From positions 21,335 through 85,334 of the forward strand of contig JAJCXO010000228.1 of the NCBI GenBank assembly GCA_029263395.1: 64,000 bases of DNA. The letters run 5' to 3'. Source of the DNA: Acidobacteriota bacterium (GTDB lineage Bacteria; Acidobacteriota; Thermoanaerobaculia; Multivoradales; J023). Within the stretch, counting starts at the first letter, position 1. Every line of letters begins with the position of its first letter. The position numbers and the translations under genes were made by a program. Positions 19,044-28,150 of this stretch are shown here, piece by piece. Below the pieces are notes generated by a model. The model was given only the letters and a program-made list of their open reading frames with translations. It was not told where the DNA came from and did not search any database.

Positions 19044-21239
19044 TCACTCCGACTCCCGCTTACCAGCGCCGGAAGACTGTTGCCGCCTTCTTGCTCCTTC
19101 GATATCGAATTCCAGAGTCCGCCGTCGTCGCATGAGCATCATCAGACTCAGAACGAGCAGCAGGACACCAACAGCGCCCGATGAAAGACGTAGGGGGTGT
19201 GGTAGTTCGAACAGCGCTAAGACACTGGTTTCTGGCAGTGGTGTGCGCTCATCATCAGCCATAGCAATCTCGAACTTGAGATACGTCGAAAGTGCCTTTC
19301 CCTCTGGTGGGGGCTGAGTTTCATAATCTGTAAGGAGGATTGTTAGCTCATTTCTGAGGTCAGCAATCTCTTCACGTTCAGCGCTTTTGACCCAGCGCCG
19401 AGCCTCTTCAAGGCTCTTGCCTGTGCGCTCAAAGAACGCCTCGTTGAATGGCGGTGGCCTGAAAGGAACGTAGACCCTAGGGGTCCAGGTTCGATCAAAG
19501 TGATGGATTGCACCAAGCTGATTCTCGCGATATTCCAAGATGTACCAGGCTGGTTTTTGGCCGACAATATCTGGCCAGTGTCTATCGGCGAATATGGCGT
19601 ATCTATGCCCTTCAGCATCACTCCAGGAGCCATCGCCAACAGGGGCGTGCTGCGCTCTAGCAGCATCGAATTTCCCCTTCCATGCTAGAAACGCCTGTCC
19701 ACGGACGCGAAAGAAGTCTCCTGGATCCGGACGCTCATCGATTCGAAGAGATGACAGATCCTCAAACGATGAACCCCACATGTGCTTTATTCGCAGCCCT
19801 AGCGAGCTTGGGAGCTTACGACTCCGTACCTCCACAGCTTGCTGCTCCGGCGGGCTGATGACCTTCAGTTTGCCATCAGCCGAGTACTCATAGATTCGCT
19901 GAAGATTCTGGCCGCCGGATTCTGCAAAGAGGAGGAGTCTGAGGAACCTGGAATCAGAGCGGCGGTAGAAGAATACTTGTTCGTCATCGGTCGTGAATAT
20001 GGATGTCTCGGCGTTTGATGCTCGAACGCTGGTCCAGTCCGGTAGGTACCAATCTGATGATTGTAGCTCGGCTAGGGGTTTGAATAAATGCCTCGGTTCG
20101 ACTGCCTTATAACCACGTAGCAGTTGAGAAGTCTGTACATCGCTCCAGCTGGAACCCCAGGACACGCCATAGGCTTTGTGAAGTGAGCCTGTCTCTGGAA
20201 ACTCATAGCGAACCTCAGCAAGATCGTCATGGTGACTGCTTCGCTTCCTTCGCCACGTCTCAACAGAAAGATACTGATCCAATGGCAGCTCGGCATTTCC
20301 TAGAAGTGGCCGGAATTCCTGCTCGGTCCGATTGGATCTCATCCGGAAGGCGCCAGTAAGCTTACCTTCGGTCGTCTCGATCAAGAGGGCGGAGAAGAAA
20401 CTTCTCGGGCGTGGTCGAATAATGAAAAACTTCTGGCGACCATATGAACTCCAGGAGTAAGCAGGAACTGGTTTGTATTTAGTGCCATGCCAAATCCTGT
20501 CGACCGCCTCGTCTTTTACGAGTTCTCTATCGACTGGGTCCGTCTGTTTGTACATTCTCTCCCAACGCGGGAAAGCGTCATCATGACGACCAAGAAGAAA
20601 TCTATTGAGGTCTACTCTCTCCTGGGTGAGGTCGCACGGACTACTCCATTCGCAATTGGTCAGTTTGCGTATTTGACCGCTACTGACGTTTTGTAAGACG
20701 CGCCCTTTGTAATTGGCCGGTGTTATGCTGTTGAGCATGCGATACTCAATCTCAAGACCTTCTTCTGGCTTCATGTAGGCCCTGGCGAGAATCTTCGAAG
20801 GCCCTACTGTATAGATCAGAACAGCCCCCTCAGGTTCAGCGCCGCTGGGAATACGAATATGATATTGGTCGTTGCTGTCAGGTGACGGCATCCACGAGTG
20901 AGCTTCTGGCGAATACTCTCTGCGGTAACCACAGCGTAGTTTCTGTCCCAAGTTATCGTGTGCTGCCATATAGAGCTCGTGCCAGCGCTCGAAGTATTTT
21001 CTTGTTGAACTGCTGTGGCATATAAATTGATTGACGTCAATAGAGAGCGGCGGGCAGGGCGTGAGCCATTCGCATCCAGTCAGATCCTTAATCTCATGAG
21101 TTTCGAGGTACTCCGTCTTGAGGTCAACAAGACCGGAGTGGGCTCTCCCAGCCGCGAGCGCAAGACAGAGTGATATAAGCACTTGTCTGCAGGCTTGCGA
21201 AGTGTTATAATTTAGAGATTTATTTCTCCATCTCTTCAT
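19044..21239 (-). CDS. large secreted/membrane-anchored protein with CEWxxPC repeats
   Basis: The 731-residue protein has an N-terminal signal sequence (hydrophobic VLISLCLALAAGRAHS). A long extracytoplasmic region follows, then one membrane helix near residues 675-695 followed by RRRR and a cytoplasmic tail. The N-terminal part holds two copies of a unit with a shared core: IKDLTGCEWLTPC near residue 50 and IRKLTNCEWSSPC near residue 190. Each is followed by a W-x4-Y segment (ERWHELY, PRWERMY). The two Cys in each could form a disulfide. No known family comes to mind. The ATG has AGGAG at good spacing on its strand. It is coupled to the membrane/HTH gene downstream. Confidence 0.65.
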   Translation of the reverse strand: MKRWRNKSLNYNTSQACRQVLISLCLALAAGRAHSGLVDLKTEYLETHEIKDLTGCEWLTPCPPLSIDVNQFICHSSSTRKYFERWHELYMAAHDNLGQKLRCGYRREYSPEAHSWMPSPDSNDQYHIRIPSGAEPEGAVLIYTVGPSKILARAYMKPEEGLEIEYRMLNSITPANYKGRVLQNVSSGQIRKLTNCEWSSPCDLTQERVDLNRFLLGRHDDAFPRWERMYKQTDPVDRELVKDEAVDRIWHGTKYKPVPAYSWSSYGRQKFFIIRPRPRSFFSALLIETTEGKLTGAFRMRSNRTEQEFRPLLGNAELPLDQYLSVETWRRKRSSHHDDLAEVRYEFPETGSLHKAYGVSWGSSWSDVQTSQLLRGYKAVEPRHLFKPLAELQSSDWYLPDWTSVRASNAETSIFTTDDEQVFFYRRSDSRFLRLLLFAESGGQNLQRIYEYSADGKLKVISPPEQQAVEVRSRKLPSSLGLRIKHMWGSSFEDLSSLRIDERPDPGDFFRVRGQAFLAWKGKFDAARAQHAPVGDGSWSDAEGHRYAIFADRHWPDIVGQKPAWYILEYRENQLGAIHHFDRTWTPRVYVPFRPPPFNEAFFERTGKSLEEARRWVKSAEREEIADLRNELTILLTDYETQPPPEGKALSTYLKFEIAMADDERTPLPETSVLALFELPHPLRLSSGAVGVLLLVLSLMMLMRRRRTLEFDIEGARRRQQSSGAGKRESE
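21183..21211 (+). promoter_or_regulatory. sigma-70-type promoter for the HExxH gene
   Basis: TTGTCT and a perfect TATAAT are separated by 17 bases. Transcription would start near 21218, about 20 bases before the ATG at 21238. The promoter lies inside the first codons of the divergent gene, so transcription of the two may interfere. Confidence 0.65.
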
Positions 21240-22179
21240 GTCTAGTTCTCCTGAGCTGCCGATTCTTTCTGTTCGTGCTCCTGAATCCGATGACGCCGTT
21301 GATCCTATGAAATCTTATCTGGAAGGATTACCAGAACAGTACTTCATCAAATATAGAAAGCTGCGCCTTGAGTTGTTTTTCCGCCTGGATGAGTTTGTGA
21401 GAGATGCGAAGGGGACGGAGATCGAGGTCCATGCTCAAAGGCTGCATCAGGAATTCGATAGAACTGGAGACATGCATTTTCTTAGATTGTTCCGGGCAAT
21501 TGGCTTGAAGTCGAGCCCGATCGTCCTCGACCATGTGCTGGGTGAAAGACAGCGTATGCCCCCTGTTCGCGTGGCAACCGAGACCAATACTGATCGCCTG
21601 CTGGGCGACGACTCTGACATCCCGGCCTGGTATTCGAATGCTATTTACTTTAATGCCACCCATGAACTCCTCGGGAGTTACAGGGAGTTCAAGGCAGTGT
21701 TCTTTCACGAGCTTGTGCATGCTCTTGTTGGCGGACCGACGTATCATCGGCAAAAACTTCTTGACGAGATAGTTACAGAGTTCTTGAATCAAAAAGCGTT
21801 CGGTTACGGAGTGGCTTGGGTGCCGGAGGCGATGGAGCTGGTGGCATCGCTATACGATCTCGACTCCAAGATGCTATTGGACTGGTACTGTGGCAGAGAC
21901 GATGATGCGTTCAGGCAGAGCTTGAGAACGAACCTGGCAAAGTCTTACTCGCCAGAAGCAGCGGATGACATCGAGCGCGAGGTCTGGTTCTTGCGGCACT
22001 GGATGGTCAATGCCTGGGCCAGATCTCTCGACCGATACCAATTTGAAGATATTGCTCAAAGGTATTTTGAAAAGATAGGTCCAGACTATTTCCGAGGACT
22101 GGCAGCAAGAATCAAGGGCCGGCCAATACCCGACAGTCAAATGCCATATGAGATGAGAGTCGACGACCCTCTGCACTAA
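21238..22179 (+). CDS. putative zinc metallopeptidase (HExxH)
   Basis: The 313-residue protein has the zincin motif HELVH at residues 157-161, inside the hydrophobic helix FKAVFFHELVHALVGG. E177 and E181 (LDEIVTEF) are candidates for the third zinc ligand, as in gluzincins. There is no signal peptide or membrane helix, so it is probably cytoplasmic. Its start codon shares CATG with the divergent 731-residue gene. A sigma-70 promoter is visible upstream, but no ribosome site, so a leader-poor or later start (M24 at 21307) is possible. It ends by overlapping the convergent ATPase gene by four bases. The substrate is unknown. Confidence 0.65.
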   Translation: MSSSPELPILSVRAPESDDAVDPMKSYLEGLPEQYFIKYRKLRLELFFRLDEFVRDAKGTEIEVHAQRLHQEFDRTGDMHFLRLFRAIGLKSSPIVLDHVLGERQRMPPVRVATETNTDRLLGDDSDIPAWYSNAIYFNATHELLGSYREFKAVFFHELVHALVGGPTYHRQKLLDEIVTEFLNQKAFGYGVAWVPEAMELVASLYDLDSKMLLDWYCGRDDDAFRQSLRTNLAKSYSPEAADDIEREVWFLRHWMVNAWARSLDRYQFEDIAQRYFEKIGPDYFRGLAARIKGRPIPDSQMPYEMRVDDPLH

Positions 22180-24761
22180 AACTCCCACGGACTATTCTCC
22201 GGCAGTTCACCAACGGCAGCAGGCGGCTCAAATCTGACCTCCTCTGTAACCCCCTGTTCGGGCCTCAACCGTCGGAGCTGGCGTTGCAGAACCTCAGCAG
22301 GCAGATTCCGGTCCCAGTAGCTGTAGTAACCATCCGGGATGAAATAGGTCTCTACTTCAATCGCCGCGAGCGCCGTCTTGGCGACGACACAATGGCGGGT
22401 CGGGAGCTTCTGGAGATCATTGATGCTGATCTCCCGTTCGCCTTCCAGCGTGAAGTAGACCCGGTGCTCAGTCGTGGTCTCGCCGGCAGTCGCGGATTCC
22501 CCGGCAGCCTCAGCGGTCCCCACCGTGCTTCCTTCCTCAACGCTTTGTCCGGCAGTGCTGGTACGAGACACCGTTTGCGAAAGGGTCTCTCCGTACGAAT
22601 GCGCGAGTTGCTCCAGCTGCTGGAAGGACTCGGCGAGAGAGATCTGATGGGATTTACCGATAGCGAGACTCTTGCCGCGAGCCTGGGAGACCCCCTGCAT
22701 CTTGGCCCGTGACTGCGAGACTGTGTCTGTTTGCGTGATCCCGCGCTGCCGCGAGCCACCGAGCGTCTTTCCTGTCGTCGATCCCGTGTTCTGGGCCTTG
22801 CTCAAACTGTTACCTCGGGTACCAGTACTGCTGAGACTGCTGCCGACTGAGGCGGCGACACCGCGTAGGTTCTGAATGGCCTGACTAAAACTGCGACCTT
22901 GTGCGGTGGCTTGCTGATGCGTTTCGCCGAGAGCCGTCGATTGGCTGTCGGAACGATCATGCGATCCACTGTCGGGGCCAGAGCGCCGGTGGAAGGCGGT
23001 CGAGCCGTTGGTGCGCACGAAGTTATTGCCATGCGAATCAGTCACCTTGAAGTCGCGCCCGGCCGTGGCTGTCTCGCCTCGCTGGAGGGAATCTGACCGT
23101 TGCTCAGAGCTGCCGCGCTGAACTGCCAAGCTCTCGTTCTGGCTCTGGGTATAGGTGAAGCCAGTATTGTGATTGACCATGTGGCTCCAGTTGTCACCAA
23201 TGACGACACTGATGCCATGAGCTCTACTGCGCATTTCGGTCAGAGTCTCCGACTGCGAGCGGGTAATCGTCTCCGAAATGGTCTCCTGAATGCTTTCTCC
23301 GAATCCCTCCGTGAGTGATTGCCCCAAGGTCACACCTTCAGTCTTGGCAATGCCATAGTTCTCGCTTTCGGCAATGGCGATTGAATCGGCTCGCGACCAG
23401 CTCAGCCCTGTCGAGCGCGATTTCTGGAAAGACACCGTGCGGGTCTTGGTCTGGCTGCTCCCTTGCGAACGGGCCACTTCGGAATAGCTGAAATTGTGCC
23501 GCCGCTGAGAAAGTTCGAAGAGTTCCTTGGTCATGCCCTCGGCATCCTCACGACTGAGGCGGAACAGGATTTTCACTTGGGCATTGGCCTTGATCGTTTC
23601 CAGGATGGAACGTCCTTCAGTGGTGTGGAACGGCGGTTGCGACTGTGACTGATGGACATTGATCATGCGCAGGTTGTATTGGCGCAGCGTCGTTGCCGCT
23701 TTGGCAAACTCGATGTCGGCGAATTCGTGGAATTCGTCGATGTAGAGGTAGTAGGGCGAGCGCTCTTCGGGTTTTCTCCGATAAGCAGCGCGCTGGAACT
23801 TGGTCGCCAGAAACGTGCCGACCAGCTGGCAGCCCTTGAGGTTCTTTCCGAGCGGCAGAGAACAGAACAAGCTGCGGCGCTGGCGCAGCAGCTCGGGCAC
23901 GTGAATCGTGCTCTCGCGAGTATCGAAGAACCGAGCGACCAGAGAATCGCCAAGGAAGTACTGCAGAACGTTCCAAGTCGATTCCAGCCGTTCCTGTTGC
24001 TGCCCTGCTGTGAAACGGGCGAAGAACTTCGTCCAATAGGTCTTCACATAGGAATTCAGCCGTGAGTCTGGGATGGCTCGAACCAGCCGGACGCGGGTGT
24101 CGTCGTCCGCAGCGAGGAATTCCGCCGCGAAAGTGAGATTCAGCGGGTACTGGAACCCCTCGATAGCAGGGCGTTCTTCCTGAGGGAGCCGGTTCAGTTC
24201 CGCGATCACCCATAGGCAGTTGCGCAGGTTGTTGCGGATACGCCGGGTCTGGTCGATGTCCCCGAACAGCCGTTCGGCCGCTTTCAGGAAGTCGTCGACC
24301 TGCTCTTCCGTCGTCTCTTCACCTTGTGGCTCCAGCGGATTGAGACGCAGCGGATTGGCTGGCGTGTCGAGATCGAGAAAGAGGTAGCGCTCAAGCAGGC
24401 TGTCCAGCTCATGGTTCCGGCGCTCGGCGATCTCGAGACAGCGGGCGATGAACTCCAGCGCTTTGCGGTAGAGCGACCCAGTGGGATCGAGCAGACAGAG
24501 CGGGCGCTGACAGATGATGTCCTGGACGAGCATGTTCTCCAGGAAGCGAGATTTACCGCTACCAGTCACACCACATATATAGACGTGTGCAGCACGATCT
24601 CCATCCTCAAGCACTACATGCCGATTACTCTCGCGGGCCTGGCCAAGAAAGAGGTGGTCAGGAAGTTCGGACGGGTAGAGCGAATCCGGCCCATTGGCGA
24701 ACAGGAAGCGGCGTTGGTAGGGAACGGGGTGCATTGGCCTCACGGATCTGAGTGCTGACAC
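22176..24761 (-). CDS. TraG/VirD4- or HerA-like DNA-translocating ATPase with long Ser/Thr/Gln-rich insert
   Basis: The 861-residue protein has Walker A GVTGSGKS at residues 64-71, preceded by a typical nucleotide-sensing lead-in (VVLEDGDRAAHVYICG). Walker B is YYLYIDEF at about 336-343, followed by sensor-like TTLRQYNLRMINVHQSQSQ. Such ATPases pump DNA, for example as coupling proteins in conjugation. Residues about 400-740 are a low-complexity Ser/Thr/Gln/Gly stretch with no predicted fold. A conserved-looking end then follows (FTLEGEREISINDLQKLPTRH). No N-terminal membrane helices are seen. The start may be the ATG at 24734. The gene is next to a Replic_Relax gene on the same strand. Confidence 0.75.
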   Translation of the reverse strand: MSALRSVRPMHPVPYQRRFLFANGPDSLYPSELPDHLFLGQARESNRHVVLEDGDRAAHVYICGVTGSGKSRFLENMLVQDIICQRPLCLLDPTGSLYRKALEFIARCLEIAERRNHELDSLLERYLFLDLDTPANPLRLNPLEPQGEETTEEQVDDFLKAAERLFGDIDQTRRIRNNLRNCLWVIAELNRLPQEERPAIEGFQYPLNLTFAAEFLAADDDTRVRLVRAIPDSRLNSYVKTYWTKFFARFTAGQQQERLESTWNVLQYFLGDSLVARFFDTRESTIHVPELLRQRRSLFCSLPLGKNLKGCQLVGTFLATKFQRAAYRRKPEERSPYYLYIDEFHEFADIEFAKAATTLRQYNLRMINVHQSQSQPPFHTTEGRSILETIKANAQVKILFRLSREDAEGMTKELFELSQRRHNFSYSEVARSQGSSQTKTRTVSFQKSRSTGLSWSRADSIAIAESENYGIAKTEGVTLGQSLTEGFGESIQETISETITRSQSETLTEMRSRAHGISVVIGDNWSHMVNHNTGFTYTQSQNESLAVQRGSSEQRSDSLQRGETATAGRDFKVTDSHGNNFVRTNGSTAFHRRSGPDSGSHDRSDSQSTALGETHQQATAQGRSFSQAIQNLRGVAASVGSSLSSTGTRGNSLSKAQNTGSTTGKTLGGSRQRGITQTDTVSQSRAKMQGVSQARGKSLAIGKSHQISLAESFQQLEQLAHSYGETLSQTVSRTSTAGQSVEEGSTVGTAEAAGESATAGETTTEHRVYFTLEGEREISINDLQKLPTRHCVVAKTALAAIEVETYFIPDGYYSYWDRNLPAEVLQRQLRRLRPEQGVTEEVRFEPPAAVGELPENSPWEF

Positions 24762-24840
24762 CCGGACAGTTGGCGTCAGCAGTTAGATGAATCTCTCCTC
24801 TCTCCCTACAAAAGCGGCAAGTGCCCCAATCCGGCTTCAT
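24658..24840 (-). CDS. possible small CxxC protein overlapping the ATPase start
   Basis: This frame begins MKPDWGTCRFCRERGE and continues for about 60 residues, overlapping the first 104 bases of the ATPase gene in another frame. The early part looks protein-like, with a CRFC zinc-knuckle half. The overlapped part (after NAPR) looks like shadow sequence, and there is no good ribosome site. It may be a real leader peptide or chance. Confidence 0.25.
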   Translation of the reverse strand: MKPDWGTCRFCRERGEIHLTADANCPGVSTQIREANAPRSLPTPLPVRQWAGFALPVRTS

Positions 24841-25092
24841 GGCGCCGACCACCACGGAGCGAAGGCAGATGACAGGAGAATGAACCAGCGAAAAAGCGAG
24901 TATAACTTGGGGCTCGTCTTTTTGTGAGCTGGGGTTGGCAAATAGCTAATGCTGAGAGTGTGCTGGGTGAAGCAACAGATCGAAGGAAGCTCGAATGATT
25001 CTTCAGCGCAGTAAGACGCGCCTTCTTGAAAGCAAGCACATAGCCCCTCTCGGCAGCACTGGAAGCTTCATTGAGAGAAACCAGTAGGATTA

Positions 25093-26001
25093 CTATAGAA
25101 ATTCTGCTCTGAGAAGCGCCCTTCTCTCCCCACTCGCCACCACCCAAATCGCCTCGAACACCGGATCCCGCTCCTTCAGTTCGTCGAACGTCGTAAACGC
25201 CATCAGCTCAAACCCCGGCTCTCCATGAAGATGACGGCGCAGCAGCTCGATACGCCGGGCATGCGTGGTAACGAAGAGCACCCGGAAGTCATCAACCTGG
25301 CCATAGCGTTGCCACAAATACCGGTCTGGGTGCTGAGGATCACGTGTCCGTAGGTAGTGCGAGTAGCCAACCTGCTTCGCAGCGATCTCCTTCGGCCCCT
25401 CACTCCCTCGATCCGCCTCAAGCAAGAACAACCGACTGGCCGTACCCTGAGCCAAAGCGAAAACGAGATCCGGCCGAATCCGCCACGGCTCAAGGTGGCT
25501 AGGCGAAGAAATATCCTGCTGCGTCACGAAACGTTCGACATGTTTCTTTCGCGAAGCATCCTCGACAGCATGCGTATGGTAGAAGAGTACCCACAGCGGA
25601 GCGAGCTCGGGCGTCGTGACCGCCGTTCCCCGCAACGATTCAGTGAATCGCACCGCACACTCCGTCACCATCAACGGATGGAGCAGTTGCTGCGCCGTGT
25701 CCGTTCGTGACTGGTAAAGCCGGCGTTGATCGATCCCGTAGCGATCACGGAGTGGAGCCAAGGCCTTCTGGCCCAGGAAGTAGATACGCTCCCTGCTGCT
25801 TAAGAGCGTGTCAGGTAGCAGATACCCAGCATCAGCGAGTCGCTTCATGCGCTTGCGGACATTGTCCAGCGCCGACAAGCGACCCGTCGCCGGCTGGAAG
25901 TAGCGTGCCCGTCGGATCTGCTCCAGCGTCATCACCCGCAGCATCCAGAGCCACCGAAAGACCTCAAGATCACCGTCCGTGAGAGTGAGTCGTTGTGACA
26001 T
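25093..26001 (-). CDS. Replic_Relax (replication-relaxation) family protein
   Basis: The 302-residue protein begins with a winged-helix-like segment (DLEVFRWLWMLRVMTLEQIRRARYF, RKRMKRLADAGYLL). This is followed by the nuclease-like region seen in plasmid replication-relaxation proteins, with LFLLEADRGSE and LWQRYGQVDDFRVLFVTTHARRIE. Proteins of this family sit on plasmids and conjugative elements next to TraG/HerA-type ATPases, as here. They are thought to act in plasmid relaxation or replication initiation. The length is normal. No iteron repeats were spotted beside it. Confidence 0.72.
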   Translation of the reverse strand: MSQRLTLTDGDLEVFRWLWMLRVMTLEQIRRARYFQPATGRLSALDNVRKRMKRLADAGYLLPDTLLSSRERIYFLGQKALAPLRDRYGIDQRRLYQSRTDTAQQLLHPLMVTECAVRFTESLRGTAVTTPELAPLWVLFYHTHAVEDASRKKHVERFVTQQDISSPSHLEPWRIRPDLVFALAQGTASRLFLLEADRGSEGPKEIAAKQVGYSHYLRTRDPQHPDRYLWQRYGQVDDFRVLFVTTHARRIELLRRHLHGEPGFELMAFTTFDELKERDPVFEAIWVVASGERRALLRAEFL

Positions 26002-26247
26002 GCCCTATCCGTTCCCTTGTCCGGTGCCCTATCCGTTCTGAGGACAGGCACACCGGACACCTAAGCCGGATACCCCTGGTCGATCCAAATCGTTTTAATA
26101 TAAGGATTTACAAGGCCAGGATGAGTCTTTCAGGTAGACGTCTACGAGCATACCAGAATAGAGCACTTCGTCGCGTATTCCTTTGGCTGAGTACAGCTGG
26201 CTGGTGGTGGGGAGGTGGAGGTTCTCAGGAAGAATACTGCTGCGCTC

Positions 26248-26472
26248 CTACAACTGCACCAGCCCGAAAATGACAGCCGCGAGCAGCATCAGTTTCAGGT
26301 AGATAAGGATCTCGCGATGCGACTTGTACTCGGGCATATAGGGAACGAGCTTGAATGTCTGCCGTCGATTGGAACCACAGTTGGGGCAGCGAGCTTCGTG
26401 GTGGCTCGTAAACCAACGTCGGTTACACCCGAGGCAGTGATGGGTGAAGCTCAGGGCAGGTCGCTGTTTCAT
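26248..26472 (-). CDS. small zinc-ribbon membrane protein
   Basis: I start this protein at MKQRPALSF (26472); the frame is open 39 bases further. The 74-residue product has a zinc ribbon (CLGC ... CPNC) at about residues 13-33. It ends in one membrane helix (YLKLMLLAAVIFGLVQL). It is probably a cytoplasmic zinc ribbon tethered by a C-terminal anchor. Its 5' region overlaps a highly structured element at 26493-26604. No family name is offered. Confidence 0.55.
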   Translation of the reverse strand: MKQRPALSFTHHCLGCNRRWFTSHHEARCPNCGSNRRQTFKLVPYMPEYKSHREILIYLKLMLLAAVIFGLVQL

Positions 26473-26492
26473 GGTGGAGGGGGTCAAAGGAT

Positions 26493-26604
26493 GAAAACGC
26501 CTCTCTCGCACCGGCCGAAGCGAGCCGGGTCAAGGAGGAGTCCCGCATCGCGGGAAGCTCCTTGATGCGGCGCGGTTCGTGCCGGTATCCTGAAAAGGCG
26601 TTTC
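26493..26604. other. nested hairpin element (possible structured RNA)
   Basis: Outer arms AAACGCC (26495-26501) and GGCGTTT (26597-26603) enclose a strong double hairpin. TCAAGGAG (26530-26537) pairs with CTCCTTGA (26558-26565), and inside it TCCCGC pairs with GCGGGA around ATC. A GCACCGGC/GTGCCGG pairing lies between the two levels. It sits upstream of the zinc-ribbon gene on that gene's strand, so it could be a 5' leader structure, a terminator or an independent RNA. The remainder of the gap to 26852 shows no gene. Confidence 0.5.
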
Positions 26605-26852
26605 GACTGTAACGGGGGGCAGTAGGGTGGCGGTGGTGGTTGTGGAGGCCGACGATCTCATGCCACCGTCTCCAACAGAGACTCCAACAGAGACGCTGCC
26701 TGAACCTGAGAAACGCTGAACACAACTCTGCATTCGTGCAAAGTTGAAGCGCAGCGGAAACTCCTTGCACAATGGCAAGTTGTGTCAGCGCGAAAGAATG
26801 ACTGGAGAGCAGGCCGAGTCGAGTAGTACGCCCCTGAGTGGCACGTCCATTT

Positions 26853-27989
26853 TCAAACGTCGCTGCGTTTTCCGGCTGGGATGGTAGCTGTCGGGCGAGA
26901 GCCAGCAGGTATCGTGTGCGCAGCAACGGTCGTCCGGGTTGAAGTCAGCAGCTCGAGTGTGAGCTGCCGCTGTTCGACTGCGTCGTGCCAGAGTTGCAGG
27001 GCACTGATAGCCTGCTTTTGCAACGAGAGGCCGGAGCACAGTTTCCAGGTTTCGGAAGCAAGTTCCCTGAGCTCGCCGAGGCGTCCTTGCGGCAGATAGA
27101 GCGCTGCCAGGTCGAGCGAGATCATCGCGACTTCGTACGGCGCTACCATTTCTATGAGTCCGCGCCGCGATGCTTTGTAGCTGAGTTCAGCTTGTGCAGT
27201 TGCTCCGAAACGAGCCTGAATGATTCCCTGAAGCCACTTGAGTTTGTATTTGCCGTAGTGTCGCTTCTTGAACCATCGCAGCTTTTTCCGTGCAACACTC
27301 AGCCACTGTACAGCTGTAGCGAGCTGATCAGGCGAGCCACCATTGACCAGATCGACGGCGAGGTTATGTACAGCAGCGAAGTAGGGTCGCGGCCCGCGAT
27401 TGACCTCGAGGTGATTGAGCGCGGCAGTGAGATCGAGGATTGATGCACCGAGGTTACCCGCTTCTCGTTGGATAGTCGCCCGGGCGACCAGGCACCGACC
27501 CAGCTCGTGACGATCGATTAGGTCAGATTCCAGTCGCTGGATGCGGATGGCGTCCTCGATCAGGCGTGCAGCCTCATCGCCGTTTCCTTGATAGAGGCGG
27601 AGATAGGCCAACCTACGATACAGATCTGCCGCTTCAACCGGCGGAAGATTCTGCTCAGCTAGCGCCAGGTCATACGTGCGGTGTGCGGCCGCATAGTCGC
27701 CGACCGCTCGATACGCACTACCGAGTCGACAGTAGGCGCGTACGTGAAGCGTCGGTGCATTCAGAGTCGAGTCGTACGTAATGATCTTGTCGGCGAATGG
27801 CGGGGCAAACTTGGCCAACCGCAGACCGGCGGAGCAGTCATCAAAGATTTCTTCGTCACACTTCTCGAGGAACAGACTGAAGACGTCGAGCTTCCAGAAC
27901 TTCTCTGCCTCAAGAAGTTCCTGGGCACCTTGATTGAGATCGACGCTGCCAAGCAGCTGTCGAGCATAACTACTGTAGGGACTAACCAT
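26853..27989 (-). CDS. TPR-repeat protein
   Basis: The 378-residue soluble protein is made of helical hairpins of tetratricopeptide type. The clearest are ADLYRRLAYLRLYQGNGDEAARLIEDAI and LGSAYRAVGDYAAAHRTYDLAL, at about residues 105-170. The last 40 residues are Thr/Pro/Ala-rich and probably disordered. TPR domains hold partner proteins; the partner here is unknown. A short secreted protein gene lies 161 bases upstream on the same strand, a neighbour pattern I associate with Acidobacteriota-like genomes. No enzymatic motif is visible. Confidence 0.65.
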   Translation of the reverse strand: MVSPYSSYARQLLGSVDLNQGAQELLEAEKFWKLDVFSLFLEKCDEEIFDDCSAGLRLAKFAPPFADKIITYDSTLNAPTLHVRAYCRLGSAYRAVGDYAAAHRTYDLALAEQNLPPVEAADLYRRLAYLRLYQGNGDEAARLIEDAIRIQRLESDLIDRHELGRCLVARATIQREAGNLGASILDLTAALNHLEVNRGPRPYFAAVHNLAVDLVNGGSPDQLATAVQWLSVARKKLRWFKKRHYGKYKLKWLQGIIQARFGATAQAELSYKASRRGLIEMVAPYEVAMISLDLAALYLPQGRLGELRELASETWKLCSGLSLQKQAISALQLWHDAVEQRQLTLELLTSTRTTVAAHTIPAGSRPTATIPAGKRSDV

Positions 27990-28150
27990 TCAATGCCTCC
28001 CGCTCGAACTTGAATCTGCTGAAGATGCGAGGGCATTCTATCAAGAGGAAAGCGCACGGTGGCTGAACGCCACCGTGGCCTCTTCTGAACTTTTCGATCT
28101 GCGCATTTGTTCTGAGTGCCGAAACTCGATCCAGAGCCTCGAGCGCCGAT

